Below, one piece after another: positions 14,185 through 23,098 of a stretch of DNA of 34,479 nucleotides. The notes below the pieces were generated by a model, which was not told where the DNA came from, did not search any database, and worked only from the letters and a program-made list of their open reading frames with translations. Position numbers and translations under genes: made by a program. The DNA is from Scatosoma sp045660265. Its GTDB lineage: Bacteria > Bacillota > Clostridia > Christensenellales > Borkfalkiaceae. Where the stretch lies: assembly GCA_045660265.1 (NCBI GenBank), contig JAZRDM010000020.1, positions 1 to 34,479 on the forward strand, read 5' to 3'. Each line of letters starts with the position of its first letter. Position 1 is the stretch's first letter.

Positions 14185-15012
14185 TTAATATTCATCGGGA
14201 AGTTCGTCAAGTTCGGTCATGCGGAATACGGGACCGTCTTTGCAAACGAATTTGTCGCCAACGTTACATCTGCCGCACTTACCAACGCCACACTTCATAC
14301 GAAGTTCTAACGTCGTATATACTCTCGATTTATCAAATCCAAGTTCTAAAAGTCCAGCGAGCGTGAACTTAATCATGATGGGAGGTCCGCAAAGAACAGC
14401 CGTCATATTGGGATTTAACCCAAGTTCTTTTACATATGCGGGAACAAAGCCTACATGCCCATCCCAGCCTTCTTGTTCTCTATCGATAGTAAGATATACT
14501 TCTACGTTAGGTTCGTTCATCCATTCCGTCTTGATTTCTTCGATATCAACAAGGTCGTCCTTACTTCTCGCACCATATACGATAACGACTTTACCATAAT
14601 TTTCACGATAATGACGTACGTAATTGATTACGCTGCGCAAAGGCGCAAGCCCAATACCACCTGCAATAAAGAGCAAATCTTTCCCCTTGAAATCTTCTTC
14701 TACGGGGAAGTTTTTACCATAAGGACCGCGAACGGTAATTTGTTGGCCTACTTCCATTGCATGCAATACTTCGGTTACGCAACCGCATTTTTTAATGGAA
14801 AATTCCATATATTCTTCGTTTGTAGGCGAAGACGTAATAGAGAACATACATTCCCCAACACCCGGCACAGATACCATTGCGCATTGGCCAGGCATATGTT
14901 GGAAAAGTTTTTTGCCGTCCGTACCAACCACTCGGAAGGTCTTTACGTCGGGCGTATCTTTACGAATGTCCGTCACGACACCGATTTTCGGAATCAAAGT
15001 TTCTTCAATCAT
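14185..15012 (-). CDS. flxA: FAD/NAD(P)-binding electron input subunit (FlxA / HydG-like)
   Basis: A 275-residue ferredoxin-NADP-reductase-like protein. The FAD motif is SITSSP (58-63, replacing the usual RxYS), and the nucleotide motifs are GGIGLAPLRS (118-127) and CGPPIMIK (208-215). The C-terminal [2Fe-2S] loop has Cys241, 246, 249 and 257, as in PyrK and hydrogenase/sulfhydrogenase gamma subunits. In FlxABCD-HdrABC complexes this subunit takes electrons from NADH. The start overlaps the end of flxB by 8 bases, so translation is coupled. NADH rather than NADPH is assumed from family knowledge, not proven by a motif here. Confidence 0.88.
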   Translation of the reverse strand: MIEETLIPKIGVVTDIRKDTPDVKTFRVVGTDGKKLFQHMPGQCAMVSVPGVGECMFSITSSPTNEEYMEFSIKKCGCVTEVLHAMEVGQQITVRGPYGKNFPVEEDFKGKDLLFIAGGIGLAPLRSVINYVRHYRENYGKVVIVYGARSKDDLVDIEEIKTEWMNEPNVEVYLTIDREQEGWDGHVGFVPAYVKELGLNPNMTAVLCGPPIMIKFTLAGLLELGFDKSRVYTTLELRMKCGVGKCGRCNVGDKFVCKDGPVFRMTELDELPDEY

Positions 15013-16033
15013 TTTTATTTCCTCCCAAGGTATTGATTACTTTTACAATATTTAAGCGTTGAGGGCACTTGTTTACACATCTACCGCAACCTACGCAGGA
15101 ATACAATCCGTCGTTTTGCGAAGGATAATACACAAGCTTGTGCATAAATCTTTGACGGAAACGTTGCATTTGCGTCGTACGGCTGTTACCATGCGCCATA
15201 AGCGTAAAGTCGGAATACATACAAGAATCCCAACAACGATAACGGATAATGCCTTCACTCGTTTTAAAATCGCGAATATCAAAGCATTGGCAAGTAGGAC
15301 ATACAAACGTACACGTACCGCAACCAAGGCAAGCTTCGCTCATGCTCGCCCAAGCTTTATCGTTGAACAAGTCGTTTAAATTTTCGGGCTTGAATCGGCT
15401 TAAATCAAGTGCAGCGAAAGGTAATTTTTCAATAATCTTCTTCGTTGCGTCTTGTTGCGAAGCAACTTCGCCTTCACCGCCGTTTTCAAACAATTCATTT
15501 ACAAGCACCGTAAGCGCTTCGCCCTTTTCCGTATTTGCTTGCCAATACAAATTATCGTTATCCAACCACGTAGTAACGTCCCCTTGAGGTGCAGTTGCAT
15601 CAATGCCAAATGCACTGCAGAAACAGCTTTCTTCGGGCTTGGAGCAAGCAAGCGTTACAATCGTCGTAGATTTTCTTCTTTCTTGATAGAAAGTATCTAC
15701 GGGATCTGCAAGAAATACTTTATCAAGCACTTCAATCGCTTTATAATCACAAGCTTTTACGCCAAACAAAACGTAAGGTCTTTTTTCGTCAAGCATAGAC
15801 TCTACTTCTATCGTTTTGCCCTGCGTTTTAAATTTCATCATGTTTTCGCTTTGAGGGAAAAACATATCTTTAGGAGATTTTACAGTTTTTAAAGTTTCTA
15901 AAGAAACTTCCTTTCCTTCTCCCCAAACGTGATAATTTACTTCGCCTGCTTTTTTAATGGGAATGAAGAGCCCCATTGTTTCGTTGATTTTTGCATACAA
16001 ATCATTTAATCTTTCTTTCGCAATTTTCAACAT
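15005..16033 (-). CDS. flxB: 4Fe-4S dicluster electron-transfer subunit (FlxB / HydB-like)
   Basis: A 342-residue protein of the HydB/sulfhydrogenase-beta type. An N-terminal domain of about 210 residues with scattered Cys (95, 130, 137, 139) precedes a ferredoxin-like part with CLGCGTCTFVCPTCQC (235-250) and CVGCGRCVNKCP (313-324). It relays electrons between the NADH-oxidising FlxA and the rest of the Hdr-Flx complex. Its ATG overlaps the flxC stop by one base (TAATG), a translational-coupling arrangement. All eight cluster cysteines are intact. Confidence 0.87.
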   Translation of the reverse strand: MLKIAKERLNDLYAKINETMGLFIPIKKAGEVNYHVWGEGKEVSLETLKTVKSPKDMFFPQSENMMKFKTQGKTIEVESMLDEKRPYVLFGVKACDYKAIEVLDKVFLADPVDTFYQERRKSTTIVTLACSKPEESCFCSAFGIDATAPQGDVTTWLDNDNLYWQANTEKGEALTVLVNELFENGGEGEVASQQDATKKIIEKLPFAALDLSRFKPENLNDLFNDKAWASMSEACLGCGTCTFVCPTCQCFDIRDFKTSEGIIRYRCWDSCMYSDFTLMAHGNSRTTQMQRFRQRFMHKLVYYPSQNDGLYSCVGCGRCVNKCPQRLNIVKVINTLGGNKND

Positions 16034-17010
16034 TATTTTGCCTCCCCGTTCAATACGTCCTTAGGTTCAATATCCCCTTCGGTATAGGAAGTGAGCGGTG
16101 TCTTACCTTCTGCCGTTTCCCCTGCTTGATATTCTCCGTACAAAGTATCAATATCTTTGATAAACTTTCTGTTTAACAAGTGCAAAGGAATGTTTTGAGG
16201 GCATACTCTCGAACATTCACCGCAATCCGTACATCTACCAGCAACGTGGAATGCGCGGATTAAGTGGAACATATTTTCTTCAAAATCGGAATCGTTTGCT
16301 TTTGCTGCAATCCCCGAAGCAGGATTATCAAAAACGCACTTCACGCAAGAACATGCGGGACATACGTTACGGCAAGCATTGCAACGGATACATTTCGAAA
16401 GTTGTTCGCGCCAGAACGCAAAACGTTCATCAGCCGTCATATTTTCAAGCTTTTCTACTTCCGCAAAACGATTTACGTCTCGAGCGGGACGTTCGTGCAA
16501 AATAATTTCTTCATCTTTTGCTTGATGCGTCTTTTGGCACGTTTCACACTTGGTTAAAATAACTTCAGGCTTTGCAAGCGTTTGTTCGCCGTACGCTGTC
16601 GTTACTTTTACTTCTTTATCAACAACTTCAACGCTTTCAATTAAAGAAATGCCTTTTGCCTTAATCTTCTCAATATCAAGCTTTGCAAGACATTCTACGG
16701 CAATCACGTAAATATTTTCACGTTTGATACGGTGTTCTTTTACAAGCTGATTAAAGCTGTATGTATCGCAAGGCTTTAAGAACACTGCTGTCTTACCTTC
16801 TTTTTTGCTAACGTCAATAAGATACTTAGAAAGGTTAGCACCACAGAAATAATCGTAAACGAATAAATCTAATTCTTCTACGCTTTCAAATACAGCGGGA
16901 GAAGGATCGTAACAAAAATCACCTTTCTTCCAACCGATTACGCGAGCAACTTCACCGCTTTGCAGAAGGGCTGCTGCGCGTTCTTTCATCTTGAGTTCAA
17001 CTTCTCTCAT
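16033..17010 (-). CDS. flxC: 4Fe-4S dicluster electron-transfer subunit (FlxC-like)
   Basis: A 325-residue protein with the same plan as FlxB and probably an old paralogue. The N-terminal domain contains CETCQK (155-160) and KPCDT (79-83), and the C-terminal ferredoxin part has CIRCNACRNVCPACSC (207-222) and CTDCGECSRVCP (260-271). It belongs between FlxB and FlxD in the electron path. It sits 2 bases after the flxD stop and overlaps flxB. The gene order flxD-C-B-A here is the reverse of the letter order but keeps all four parts. Confidence 0.85.
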   Translation of the reverse strand: MREVELKMKERAAALLQSGEVARVIGWKKGDFCYDPSPAVFESVEELDLFVYDYFCGANLSKYLIDVSKKEGKTAVFLKPCDTYSFNQLVKEHRIKRENIYVIAVECLAKLDIEKIKAKGISLIESVEVVDKEVKVTTAYGEQTLAKPEVILTKCETCQKTHQAKDEEIILHERPARDVNRFAEVEKLENMTADERFAFWREQLSKCIRCNACRNVCPACSCVKCVFDNPASGIAAKANDSDFEENMFHLIRAFHVAGRCTDCGECSRVCPQNIPLHLLNRKFIKDIDTLYGEYQAGETAEGKTPLTSYTEGDIEPKDVLNGEAK

Positions 17011-17012
17011 GA

Positions 17013-17468
17013 TTATTTACCCTCCTTTACACGCAAATCGGACAAACGCTTGTTTTCGCCAAGCGCGGTTACTTGCTTTACAAAATCGTTCATAACAGCA
17101 GAGAACTTCGCGCCTTCGGCTGCGGATACCCATTCTAAACGAGTGCGTTCTTTTTCGATACCCATATAATCAAGCATGCTAAATAAAAGCGCCATTCTTC
17201 TTCTCGTATAGTAGTTACCCGTTACGTAATGGCAGTCGCCAGGATGGCAACCGCAAAGGATTACGCCGTCTGCACCTTGCTGAAATGCTTTTAATACGAA
17301 CATAGGGTTCACGCGGCAAGAACAAGGTACACGAATAATTTTTACGTTTGCCGGATAGGTAAGACGGCTAGAGCCAGCAAGGTCAGCGCCTGCATACGAA
17401 CACCAGTTACAGCAAAATGCTACAATATTAGGTACGAATTCTTTGTTTTCGCTTGTTACTTCTTGCAT
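17013..17468 (-). CDS. flxD: FlxD/MvhD-like [2Fe-2S] linker subunit
   Basis: A 151-residue homologue of MvhD, the small protein that docks an electron-input module onto HdrA. Conserved cysteines occur in CCNWCSYAGAD (19-29), PCSCRVNP (48-55) and LCGCHPGDCHY (71-81), all of the expected pattern. The start overlaps the end of hdrA by 13 bases, so the two are made together, matching their direct contact in known Hdr complexes. The input module here is Flx-type; no hydrogenase large or small subunit (MvhA/MvhG) is in the operon. Confidence 0.93.
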   Translation of the reverse strand: MQEVTSENKEFVPNIVAFCCNWCSYAGADLAGSSRLTYPANVKIIRVPCSCRVNPMFVLKAFQQGADGVILCGCHPGDCHYVTGNYYTRRRMALLFSMLDYMGIEKERTRLEWVSAAEGAKFSAVMNDFVKQVTALGENKRLSDLRVKEGK

Positions 17469-19447
17469 ATCGCTTCTACCTCCGACATAATTTGTTTGGA
17501 ACTAAATCCTTTCAAGTCCATCGCGCCCGAAGGACAGGTTACCGTACAAGCGCCGCAGCCTTGACATACTGCAGGGTTAACGGAAGCTACTCTTCTCGTT
17601 TCCGTCTTACCACCGCCTAAACGGAATTCTTTATCTACGTACGTGATTGCCCCGTATGCACAAACGTTCGCACATTGGCTGCAACCGTTACACATCATTT
17701 CGTCGGGGTTAGCTACGCAAGGATTTGTTTTGAGTTTATCTTTTACAAGCAACCCGATAACTTTCGCTGCGCATGCAGATGCTTGCGATACCGTTTCGGG
17801 AATATCTTTAGGTCCTTGGCATACGCCTGCAAGATATACGCCTGCTGTAGGGCTTTCTACGGGACGCAATTTCGCATGGGATTCGGTTAAGAAATTGTTG
17901 GTATCGATACTTGCCGTAAGCAAGGTTGCCACCTTTCTAACCGAAGGCTCGGGTTCGATTGCCGCAGCTAAAACAACAAGGTCGGATTCGATGGTGATTT
18001 GTTCGTTATCAATCAAGTTCGAGCCTTGTACCATCAACTTACCGTTTTCGTTATATACCTTGCCTACCATACCCTTAATATAATCTACGCCGTATTGTTC
18101 AACCGCTCTGCGATAGAATTCGTCGTAGTTTTTACCGGGCGTACGTACGTCAATATAGAATACGTGTACTTCGGTATCAGGATATTTTTCACGCAACAGC
18201 ATTGCGTGCTTTGCCGTATACATACAACAAATCTTCGAGCAATACGGCTTGCCGCAACCGCTCGTATCACGCGAGCCAACGCATTGAATAAAGGTAATTA
18301 CCTTAGGATGTGTGCTATCAGAAGGACGAAGCAATACGCCGTTCGTAGGACCAGCTGCATTCATCAATCTTTCTAATTCTAACGACGTAATAACGTCCTT
18401 ATTATCTGCATAGCCATATTCGTTAAATGCAACAAGATTGATAGGCTTGAAGCCGGTTGCAACAACAATTGCACCGTATTCTCTTTCAATGAACGTATCT
18501 TTTTGTTCGTAATCGATTGCGCCTACACCGCAGAATTTTTGACAAATACCGCACTTGCCCGTCTTGAGCTTAATGCAGTGTTCAGGATCGATAACCGCTA
18601 CATTAGGAATTGCTTGCGCAAAAGGAATATGAATTGCAGGACGAGTATTTAAGCCCATATTGAAGGTGTTAAGACCTTTCTTAGAAGGGCATTTATCCAT
18701 ACAAATTTTACAGCCCGTACATTTGGTTTCATCAACAAATCTTGCCTTACGGCGAATTTTTACGTTGAAATTACCAACGAAACCCTTTACGTCTTCCACT
18801 TCGGAATAGGAAAGAATATCAATTTTTTCGTGTTGCGCGCAGTCTACCATTTTAGGCGTCAAAATACACGCGGAACAGTCGAGCGTGGGGAAAGTTTTAT
18901 CAATCTGCGCCATTCTGCCGCCGATTGTAGCTTCCTTTTCAACGATATCTACTTCAAAGCCTGCATCTGCAATATCCAAAGCAGCTTGAATACCTGCGAT
19001 CCCCCCGCCGATAACGAGCGCTCTCTTCTTTACAGGGCTTTCCCCTGCCGTTAAGGGCGCGTTAAGTTTTACTTTTGCAATTGCAGTACGAACGAGAACA
19101 ATCGCTTTTTCCGTTGCTTCGTCCATATCTTTATGTATCCACGAGCAATGTTCGCGGATATTTGCAATTTCTACCATATACGGATTTAAACCAGCTGCTT
19201 CCGCTGCTTTACGGAAAGTAGCTTCGTGCATTCTAGGCGAACAAGCGCCAACGACAATACCCGTTAAATTGTGTTCTTTAATTGCGTTTTGAATAAGTTG
19301 TTGACCATTTTCCGAACACATATATTGATAGTTATCCGCATAGAAAATGCCCGGTTCGCTCTTAATTACTTCCGCAACTTTTTTTACATCTACCGTCGCT
19401 GCGATATTACTGCCGCACCAACAAATAAAAACACCGATTTTCTGCAT
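17456..19447 (-). CDS. hdrA: Heterodisulfide reductase subunit A, bifurcating flavoprotein
   Basis: A 663-residue HdrA, the FAD subunit where electron pairs are split between a high- and a low-potential path. The order is: N-terminal Cys-containing domain (FICWCGSN, 8-14), FAD-binding VIGGGIAGIQ (145-154) with the IGGRMAQIDKTFPTLDCSAC stretch, an inserted ferredoxin (CTGCKICMDKC, 243-253; CGICQKFCG near 300), the second half of the flavin domain, and a C-terminal 2[4Fe-4S] ferredoxin (CNGCSQC.. and CQGCGACTVTCP). Length and layout match methanogen HdrA. The terminal ferredoxin is the expected exit to soluble ferredoxin. It lies 27 bases after hdrC and overlaps flxD. Confidence 0.96.
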   Translation of the reverse strand: MQKIGVFICWCGSNIAATVDVKKVAEVIKSEPGIFYADNYQYMCSENGQQLIQNAIKEHNLTGIVVGACSPRMHEATFRKAAEAAGLNPYMVEIANIREHCSWIHKDMDEATEKAIVLVRTAIAKVKLNAPLTAGESPVKKRALVIGGGIAGIQAALDIADAGFEVDIVEKEATIGGRMAQIDKTFPTLDCSACILTPKMVDCAQHEKIDILSYSEVEDVKGFVGNFNVKIRRKARFVDETKCTGCKICMDKCPSKKGLNTFNMGLNTRPAIHIPFAQAIPNVAVIDPEHCIKLKTGKCGICQKFCGVGAIDYEQKDTFIEREYGAIVVATGFKPINLVAFNEYGYADNKDVITSLELERLMNAAGPTNGVLLRPSDSTHPKVITFIQCVGSRDTSGCGKPYCSKICCMYTAKHAMLLREKYPDTEVHVFYIDVRTPGKNYDEFYRRAVEQYGVDYIKGMVGKVYNENGKLMVQGSNLIDNEQITIESDLVVLAAAIEPEPSVRKVATLLTASIDTNNFLTESHAKLRPVESPTAGVYLAGVCQGPKDIPETVSQASACAAKVIGLLVKDKLKTNPCVANPDEMMCNGCSQCANVCAYGAITYVDKEFRLGGGKTETRRVASVNPAVCQGCGACTVTCPSGAMDLKGFSSKQIMSEVEAICKK

Positions 19448-19474
19448 TTTATTTACTCTCTTTCTTTAGATTTT

Positions 19475-19861
19475 TTACTTATTGTACTTTCTGTATGCGC
19501 TGACAAGCAACTGCTGAGGAATTAATTCATCTACAATAGGCGGAATTTCTTCTGCCTTGATACCATTTTTCCCTTGCATACGGACAACTGTGTCTCTCAC
19601 CGCTTCGACTACGGCTGCAGGTGCGACGCCACGGGGACAACGCTCTACGCAAGCCATACAGGATAAACACGACCAAATTGCTTTACATTCTAACAGCTCG
19701 TCAATTTTACCTTTTGCGAGCATGGATACAAATTGATGAGGTTTAATGTCCATATCTTTGAACGCAGGACATCTACCAGAACACTTACCGCATTTCATGC
19801 ATTTATTGACGTCTGTGCCGCTTAAGCGTTTCATGTTTTCGATACGTTCGTTCTTCGTCAT
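19475..19861 (-). CDS. hdrC: Heterodisulfide reductase subunit C
   Basis: A 128-residue soluble ferredoxin-like subunit with two complete 4Fe-4S motifs, CMKCGKCSGRCP (21-32) and CLSCMACVERCP (65-76). It carries electrons from HdrA to HdrB. No membrane segment is present, so this is the cytoplasmic HdrC type, not an HdrE-linked one. Its ATG overlaps the hdrB stop by 4 bases (ATGA). Confidence 0.95.
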   Translation of the reverse strand: MTKNERIENMKRLSGTDVNKCMKCGKCSGRCPAFKDMDIKPHQFVSMLAKGKIDELLECKAIWSCLSCMACVERCPRGVAPAAVVEAVRDTVVRMQGKNGIKAEEIPPIVDELIPQQLLVSAYRKYNK

Positions 19862-20637
19862 AACTGTACCCCCAACGCCTCGGCAAGAAGTTCTGTGAAA
19901 TATTTAACCGGAAGAATGTCTCCACCGTTTACTTGTAAATTATATAAGCACAAAGGACACGCAGTAATTACTTCTTCCGCACCCTTTTCTTTTGCGCTTT
20001 GTAATACCTTCTCACTCTTCTTTTTCGGCAACTCGCTATTTTTTAAAGATACATACGCGCCGCAACATTCGTTTCTAAACGGATAGATAACGGGCGTGCC
20101 GCCAATAGCCTTGATAAAGTCTTCAATAATCGTCGGGTTTTCAGGGTTGTCGAATGCCATCACGCCGCTAGGACGAAGGAGCAAACAACCATAATACGCA
20201 CCGATTTTTCTATTCAAAGGCTTTACTACTGCTTTTTTGATATTGTCAAAGCCAACAACGTTCTTCAACATTTCTAAATAATGCAAAACTTCCGTTTCGC
20301 CCTTGTACTGCTCGTCAAGTTTTAAGTAATTGTTCGCTCTAAAGCAGATATCTTCATTAGAGCGCATATCTTCGTTTGCTCGTTTAATAACGTTATGACA
20401 AGCAGAACAAAGCGTTAACAATTTTCCGCCATGGTGTTTTGCGTAATCTAACGCACGAATGGCAGACAATTTCGTTGCAATTTCATCCGTGCCCATTTTA
20501 TAAACGGCACCGCAACATTGCCAATTTTCAATTTCTTCCATTTCTACGCCCAAAACTTTTGCGCAAAGACGGGCGGTATCGTCCAAATCTTTGGCTTTTG
20601 TGCGAAGGGTGCAGCCGGGATAATAACAGATTTTCAT
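19858..20637 (-). CDS. hdrB: Heterodisulfide reductase subunit B (two CCG domains)
   Basis: A 259-residue protein with both CCG domains complete: Cys9, 41, 42, 77 and 80 in the first, and Cys151, 191, 192, 227 and 230 in the second. In methanogens these hold two non-cubane [4Fe-4S] clusters that reduce the CoM-CoB disulfide. That substrate is absent in bacteria, so HdrB must deliver its electrons to something else. In this operon the obvious partner is the FrdAB-like pair, in analogy to TfrB, where FrdB- and HdrB-like parts are fused. It starts 28 bases after fumC. A DsrC-like or other thiol partner encoded elsewhere is an alternative. Confidence 0.94.
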   Translation of the reverse strand: MKICYYPGCTLRTKAKDLDDTARLCAKVLGVEMEEIENWQCCGAVYKMGTDEIATKLSAIRALDYAKHHGGKLLTLCSACHNVIKRANEDMRSNEDICFRANNYLKLDEQYKGETEVLHYLEMLKNVVGFDNIKKAVVKPLNRKIGAYYGCLLLRPSGVMAFDNPENPTIIEDFIKAIGGTPVIYPFRNECCGAYVSLKNSELPKKKSEKVLQSAKEKGAEEVITACPLCLYNLQVNGGDILPVKYFTELLAEALGVQL

Positions 20638-20665
20638 ATCGTTAATACTACCTTTTTAATGGTGT

Positions 20666-22042
20666 TTATTTTTGAGGATACGCCATTTCTTCAGGACGGA
20701 ATACTTCGTCGAACTTTTCCGCCGTCAAGAAACCAAGCGCAACACAAGCTTCTTTTAAAGAAATATTTTCTTTATAAGCCTTTTTCGCTGTTTTTGCTGC
20801 ATTTTCGTAACCGATATAGGGATTCAACGCAGTAACCAACATAAGCGAATTATACAAATTATGATGCATCTTTTCTTTGTTTGCCTTGATTCCCGTTACG
20901 CAGTTCTTTTCAAACGACGTAATACCATCTGCAAGCAAACGTACAGATTGCAAGAAATTATAAATAATAACAGGCATAAATACGTTTAATTCAAAGTTAC
21001 CTTGCGAAGCTCCCACGCCTACCGCTACGTCGTTTGCCATAACTTGTACAGCAACCATCGTCATAGATTCGCATTGCGTAGGATTTACCTTTCCGGGCAT
21101 AATGGAAGAGCCAGGTTCATTTTCCGGAATGAAAATTTCCCCTAAGCCGTCGCGGGGACCGCTAGCCAACCAACGCACGTCGTTTGCAATCTTCATCAAG
21201 TTGCAAGCAAGCGCTTTTAATGCGCCGTGCGCAAATACAAGCTCGTCTTTCGACGTAAGCGCGTGGTATTTATTTTCAGCCGTTACAAACGTTTTACCCG
21301 TCAAAGCGCTCACTTGTGCAGCTACTTCTTCTGCGAAACCTTTAGGAGCATTTAACCCCGTACCTACTGCCGTACCGCCAAGAGCAAGTTCCTTCAAGCC
21401 AGGAAGCGCCAACGTGAGTTGTGCTTTCGCCTTTTCAATCATATTCGTCCAACCGCTGATTTCTTGCGAGAATGCAATAGGAACTGCGTCTTGTAAATGC
21501 GTTCTACCGCTCTTTACAATCCCTTCGTTTTCTGCTTCCAATCTCTTAAGCGTAGCAATCAACGTATCCATTGCAGGAAAAAGTTTATCTTCGATTGCAA
21601 TAACCGCTGCAATATGCATTGCCGTGGGAAAAGTATCGTTAGAGCTTTGGCTCTTATTGATATCGTCATTGGGGTGCAAAATTTTAACACCTGCAATTTC
21701 ATTACCACGATTTGCGATAACTTCGTTTGCATTCATATTCGATTGCGTACCGCTACCCGTTTGCCATACGACAAGCGGGAAATGCGAATTAAGCGACCCG
21801 GAAATTACTTCGTCGCATGCCGCGCTGATTGCGGAAAGCTTTTCGTCGGATAATTTGCCGAGTTTATTATTTGCAAGTGCTGCAGCTTTTTTTAAAATAC
21901 CGAACGCATGCGTAATTTCTCTAGGCATGATTTCGTCGCCAATTAAAAAGTTTTGGTGGCTTCTTTGCGTTTGTGCAGCCCAATATCTATCTGCAGGGAC
22001 TTTCATTTCCCCCATTGTGTCTTTTTCAATACGGTATTCCAT
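20666..22042 (-). CDS. fumC: Fumarate hydratase, class II
   Basis: Interconverts malate and fumarate without an iron-sulfur cluster. The 458-residue length is typical. The signature GSSIMPGKVNPTQ is near residue 310, with GSGTQSNMN near 96 and SGRTHLQDAVP near 182 (catalytic His). It sits between malate dehydrogenase (21 bases upstream) and hdrB (28 bases downstream), so it feeds fumarate to the reductase encoded at the other end of the operon. Aspartate ammonia-lyase is a close relative, but TGSGTQSNMN and the overall residues fit fumarase better. Confidence 0.95.
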   Translation of the reverse strand: MEYRIEKDTMGEMKVPADRYWAAQTQRSHQNFLIGDEIMPREITHAFGILKKAAALANNKLGKLSDEKLSAISAACDEVISGSLNSHFPLVVWQTGSGTQSNMNANEVIANRGNEIAGVKILHPNDDINKSQSSNDTFPTAMHIAAVIAIEDKLFPAMDTLIATLKRLEAENEGIVKSGRTHLQDAVPIAFSQEISGWTNMIEKAKAQLTLALPGLKELALGGTAVGTGLNAPKGFAEEVAAQVSALTGKTFVTAENKYHALTSKDELVFAHGALKALACNLMKIANDVRWLASGPRDGLGEIFIPENEPGSSIMPGKVNPTQCESMTMVAVQVMANDVAVGVGASQGNFELNVFMPVIIYNFLQSVRLLADGITSFEKNCVTGIKANKEKMHHNLYNSLMLVTALNPYIGYENAAKTAKKAYKENISLKEACVALGFLTAEKFDEVFRPEEMAYPQK

Positions 22043-22063
22043 AATTTTTTCTCCGTTTTTTTC

Positions 22064-23014
22064 TTAAATTTCAATTTCAGCGATAACGCCTTTTAATACT
22101 TCTGCACTATGACGCATCTTCGCTTCTTCTTCAGCGGAAAGTTTAGGCGTGAGCGTGGTAACAAGACCTTCGCTGCTGATTGCACAAAGCGTAGAAAGAG
22201 CCACGTCGGAAATGCCGTATTCGCCTTCCAAAACGGTAGATACAGGTAAAATGGTATACGCACTAGAATAAATGCTATTCACAATTTGCGCTACGCTTGC
22301 AGCGATACCATAGAAGGTTGCGCCCTTACCTGCGATAATTTGACCGCCAGACTTTTTAACGTATTCTTCCACTTCTTCGTGCGTATAAGGCGTAACTTTC
22401 ATAACAGATTTGTCCGTAAGCGTATTTTCGTATTCAGCAAGAGGAATACCAGAAATATCAGCAGTCGACCATGCCACGAACGAGCTGTCGCCGTGTTCAC
22501 CAAGAACATATGCGTGAACTTGTTTTTGGTTTACCGAATACAATTCGGAAAGACGCGTTCTTAAACGAATGCTATCAAGCGTCGTACCCGTACCGATTAC
22601 GCGGTTTTTGGGAACACCCGTGATTTTGCAGAACACGTAGGTAAGAATATCTACGGGGTTAGCAACAAACAAATACAATGCATCAGGCGCATGTTTTACA
22701 ATTTGAGGTGCAATAGTTTTTAAAATGTTAACGTTGATTTGTGTTAAATCAATACGTGATTGACCAGGCTTTCTGCCAACGCCCGACGTTACGATAACAA
22801 TATCAGAGCCCTTTGCATCTTCATACGTACCGCAATAGATTTTTACGGGGGAAAGATAAGGCGTAGCTTGTCTGATATCAAGCGCTTCGCCTTGCGCTTT
22901 TGCTTCATTTACGTCAATGAGTACGATTTCTGCAACCGAGCCTGTTGCAACCAAGGTATACGCAACCGTTGCCCCTACAGAACCTGCGCCAATAATAGTA
23001 ACTTTGTTGTTCAT
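22064..23014 (-). CDS. mdh: Malate dehydrogenase on an L-lactate dehydrogenase-like scaffold
   Basis: A 316-residue NAD-dependent 2-hydroxyacid dehydrogenase. The dinucleotide motif is GAGSVGA (9-15), and Asp34 (VLIDVNE) indicates NAD. Catalytic His174 lies in GEHGDSSF, and Thr233 in GATFYGIA is LDH-like. The specificity residue in the mobile loop is Arg81 (GVGRKPGQSR), where LDHs have Gln (NQKPG) and MDHs have Arg. Arg at this site favours oxaloacetate/malate, and the next gene is fumarase, so I call malate dehydrogenase although overall likeness may lead to an LDH label. The start is ATG 23014, with GGAGG 8 bases before it, not the upstream in-frame ATG at 23077. It is the first gene of the long operon. 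Confidence 0.85.
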   Translation of the reverse strand: MNNKVTIIGAGSVGATVAYTLVATGSVAEIVLIDVNEAKAQGEALDIRQATPYLSPVKIYCGTYEDAKGSDIVIVTSGVGRKPGQSRIDLTQINVNILKTIAPQIVKHAPDALYLFVANPVDILTYVFCKITGVPKNRVIGTGTTLDSIRLRTRLSELYSVNQKQVHAYVLGEHGDSSFVAWSTADISGIPLAEYENTLTDKSVMKVTPYTHEEVEEYVKKSGGQIIAGKGATFYGIAASVAQIVNSIYSSAYTILPVSTVLEGEYGISDVALSTLCAISSEGLVTTLTPKLSAEEEAKMRHSAEVLKGVIAEIEI

Positions 23015-23058
23015 AATATTTCCTCCAAATAGGTTATTTCTTTCGTTATTGCCAATTT

Positions 23059-23077
23059 TTGCGCGTATAACGCACAA
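23059..23077 (-). promoter_or_regulatory. Imperfect palindrome in the operon leader, candidate operator
   Basis: TTGTGCGTTATACGCGCAA (minus strand) has 7-base arms with one mismatch around a 5-base centre. It begins about 22 bases downstream of the -10 box, a position suited to a repressor road-block. The TTG...CAA ends recall sites of the NADH-sensing repressor Rex, but the GC-rich arms and 19-base length do not match the usual 18-base Rex box well. The binding protein is unknown. Confidence 0.35.
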
Positions 23078-23098
23078 TACCCCACTTATACAAAATAT

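Noticed and set aside
21102..22067. Long plus-strand open frame opposite fumC
   Set aside because: Lies entirely antisense to a certain gene, has no ribosome binding site, and its composition is that of a codon shadow.
12000..23000. Methanogen-type origin of the Hdr genes by recent transfer
   Set aside because: Base and codon use look like the neighbours, and Hdr-Flx sets are well known in anaerobic bacteria; nothing marks recent transfer.
22064..23014. Plain L-lactate dehydrogenase label
   Set aside because: Arg81 at the specificity position and the fumarase neighbour argue for malate/oxaloacetate, despite LDH-like segments.
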